Source: Clostridia bacterium (GTDB lineage Bacteria > Aerophobota > Aerophobia > Aerophobales > AE-B3A). From it: a stretch of 5,593 bases of DNA. Positions 4,840 through 5,593 of this stretch are shown piece after piece. The notes beneath the pieces are model-generated. The model saw only the letters and a list, made by a program, of their open reading frames with translations, ran no database searches and was not told where the DNA came from. Numbering within the stretch: the stretch's first letter is position 1; every line of letters starts with the position of its first letter. The translations under genes were made by a program, and so were the position numbers. The DNA lies in the NCBI GenBank assembly GCA_030610745.1, contig JAUWRC010000102.1, forward strand, positions 1 through 5,593. The letters are read 5' to 3'.

Positions 4840-4857
4840 GTCCTGCCCGGGGAGCCA
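4840..4857 (+). repeat. Right attachment-site repeat (copy of the tRNA-Asn 3' end)
   Basis: GTCCTGCCCGGGGAGCCA matches 651-668 at all 18 positions and includes the CCA. No other part of a tRNA surrounds it: the bases to its left do not form a T arm, and no D or anticodon arm is present. This is the scar expected when an element enters at a tRNA 3' end and rebuilds the tRNA at the other edge. It defines the right edge of a 4.2-kb island. Confidence 0.8.
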
Positions 4858-4884
4858 TTCTGAATAATTTCTCAAGCTTATAGA

Positions 4885-4912
4885 CAAGGCGGACATTCGC
4901 TTGTCCGGCTTG
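4885..4912 (+). terminator. Strong hairpin downstream of the att repeat
   Basis: CAAGGCGGACA (4885-4895) pairs with TGTCCGGCTTG (4902-4912): 11 positions, one mismatch, 6-nt loop. No T run follows (GCCCTTTCCC), so rho-independent termination is doubtful. It may instead be a REP-like palindrome or a leader structure of the following ORF. Confidence 0.45.
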
Positions 4913-4937
4913 CCCTTTCCCGCTTGGCGAGCTGAAT

Positions 4938-5063
4938 ATGGAAAAGTGGTTAACTCTTGAACAGATAGCTGAATATTTACAAATGAGCACATCTTCAATT
5001 TATAAGATAGCTCAGGCAGAAAAATATTTAACTATAATGTATTTACTTTTTATACCTTTCTAA
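4938..5063 (+). pseudogene. Truncated excisionase-family helix-turn-helix protein
   Basis: The 41-codon frame opens MEKWLTLEQIAEYLQMSTSSIYKIAQ (1-26). That is the classic start of small MerR-like excisionase/AlpA-type DNA-binding domains, with the recognition helix at about 17-26. Intact members continue with a wing (GKIPxxKVGxxWRF) and reach 60-70 residues or more. Here the match ends after residue 26-28, and the tail AEKYLTIMYLLFIPF is unrelated. The 3' end overlaps the tail of the minus-strand toxin gene (5043), suggesting that arrival of that TA pair or a deletion cut the gene. The ribosome binding site is weak (GGCGAG, 4926-4931). Such genes normally sit beside integrases and control excision, so it fits the attachment site 80 bp upstream. 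Confidence 0.7.
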
Positions 5064-5327
5064 AATTTTATAAAATCCCTCATGTGTGGCAATAGCATAA
5101 AGATAAATTGTTTTTTCTTTTTTGACAAATTCATATCCTAATAAATAAAGTTGATTCAACATTTTCCATTTATAAACTCTTACTCCTTTGAGAATACCTT
5201 TCTTGGGTTCTCCAATAAGAGGATTTTGGACAATTTTGCGAATTTCTTTTCTAATGTTTTTTTGGGCTCTTTCAGAGAATTTTTTAAATTGTTTATTGAA
5301 TTTGGGTAAGGATTTTAACTTGTGCAT
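5043..5327 (-). CDS. RelE/ParE-family toxin
   Basis: The 94-residue product matches the RelE/ParE superfamily toxins, which act as ribosome-dependent mRNA nucleases (RelE type) or gyrase poisons (ParE type). It has N-terminal helices (FNKQFKKFSERAQKNIRKEIRKI, about 10-32), then NPLIGEPKKGILKGVRVYKW (35-54), the core strand QLYLLGYEF (59-67) and THEGFYKIL (81-89) near the end. I cannot tell from sequence which target it uses. It is intact. Its ATG overlaps the antitoxin stop as TAATG, so translation is coupled, and no SD of its own is visible. Its 3' end overlaps the truncated excisionase-like frame tail to tail. Confidence 0.88.
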   Translation of the reverse strand: MHKLKSLPKFNKQFKKFSERAQKNIRKEIRKIVQNPLIGEPKKGILKGVRVYKWKMLNQLYLLGYEFVKKEKTIYLYAIATHEGFYKILERYKK

Positions 5328-5548
5328 TATATTTTAAAAGGTTTAGCCAAGCCTAACTCTTTTTCAGCTTTTGCTTGAAGCAAATCATTTATAAACTCCA
5401 ATGGAAGATCGGGATTTTCCTTCGCTGCGAAGCCTATCCTTATTAATTCTTCAATTTCATTAGAAATACTCCTATGCTCATTTTTTGCATAAATATCTAT
5501 TTTTTTCCGTAGGTCATCAGATAAACGGATTGATGTAGCTTTAGACAT
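5327..5548 (-). CDS. Ribbon-helix-helix antitoxin partner of the RelE/ParE toxin
   Basis: The 73-residue product has an N-terminal ribbon-helix-helix domain: strand TSIRLS (5-10), helix A DDLRKKIDIYAKNE (11-24) and, after the RSIS turn, helix B NEIEELIRIGF (30-40). The C-terminal part (41-73), rich in charged residues and ending LAKPFKI, would bind the toxin. RHH antitoxins dimerise and repress their own operon. The start at 5548 is supported by GAGGAGG (complement of 5557-5563), 8 nt upstream. The stop overlaps the toxin start by one base. Family naming as ParD-like or RelB-like is open. Confidence 0.85.
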   Translation of the reverse strand: MSKATSIRLSDDLRKKIDIYAKNEHRSISNEIEELIRIGFAAKENPDLPLEFINDLLQAKAEKELGLAKPFKI

Positions 5549-5576
5549 TGTTACCGCCTCCTCATTTCATCTTTCT

Positions 5577-5588
5577 ACTATAATTGTA
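5577..5588 (-). promoter_or_regulatory. -10 region of the minus-strand TA operon
   Basis: On the minus strand TATAGT (5582-5577) and TACAAT (5588-5583) lie side by side, about 30-40 nt before the antitoxin start. The matching -35 box would be outside the window, so only the -10 can be proposed. Confidence 0.4.
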
Positions 5589-5593
5589 ACACA

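Noticed and set aside
4732..4937. Leader long enough for a riboswitch
   Set aside because: I found no known riboswitch core; the length is explained by the att repeat and one hairpin.
4771..4998. 75-codon minus-strand frame
   Set aside because: It is antisense to the att repeat and to the HTH frame, with no SD and no domain.

Overview
The window is bacterial. It opens with the end of an rRNA operon (23S 3' end, spacer, 5S) and a tRNA-Asn gene with an encoded CCA. The genes have Shine-Dalgarno sites and sigma70-type promoters. The short palindromic units in the rRNA spacer and the pile-up of toxin-antitoxin (TA) genes and broken genes suggest an uncultured environmental bacterium, possibly Omnitrophota-like. 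That placement is an impression, not something the sequence proves.

Layout. 1-387: 23S end, a spacer carrying four variant hairpin units, and 5S followed by a T tract. 556-668: promoter and tRNA-Asn(GTT). 669-1197: hicB followed by hicA; hicA has no usable start codon because the expected GTG reads GTA. 1195-1312: a possible recombinase remnant on the minus strand. 1358-2138: an intact pRiA4b ORF-3-family gene and a 57-aa unrecognised gene 1 nt behind it. 2295-3172: an ABC-F ATPase pseudogene that still has a promoter, a palindrome and a ribosome binding site. 3353-3590 and 4513-4857: two related sets of junction sequences built around tRNA 3' ends. 3604-4400: an intact vapBC-type TA pair between them. 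4938-5063: a truncated excisionase-like helix-turn-helix ORF. 5043-5548, minus strand: an intact RHH antitoxin / RelE-ParE toxin pair.

Main result. The last 18 bp of tRNA-Asn (651-668) recur exactly at 4840-4857. The intervening 4.2 kb is therefore best read as a decayed genomic island integrated at the tRNA-Asn 3' end, with no integrase gene left. Inside it, 4513-4559 is the 3' half of a tRNA-Arg(CCT). A left-type sequence follows each internal tRNA scar (3488 and 4560), and a right-type sequence with a perfect TTGACA precedes a tRNA scar (3359 and 4699). The simplest reading is several related tRNA-targeting elements laid end to end and then eroded.

How the genes work together: the recognisable intact cargo is mainly TA modules (hicBA damaged, vapBC intact, a parDE/relBE-like pair intact beyond the island edge). 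Such modules tend to persist in decaying islands because losing them is costly. The pRiA4b ORF-3 gene and its small partner are the only intact genes here of unknown role.
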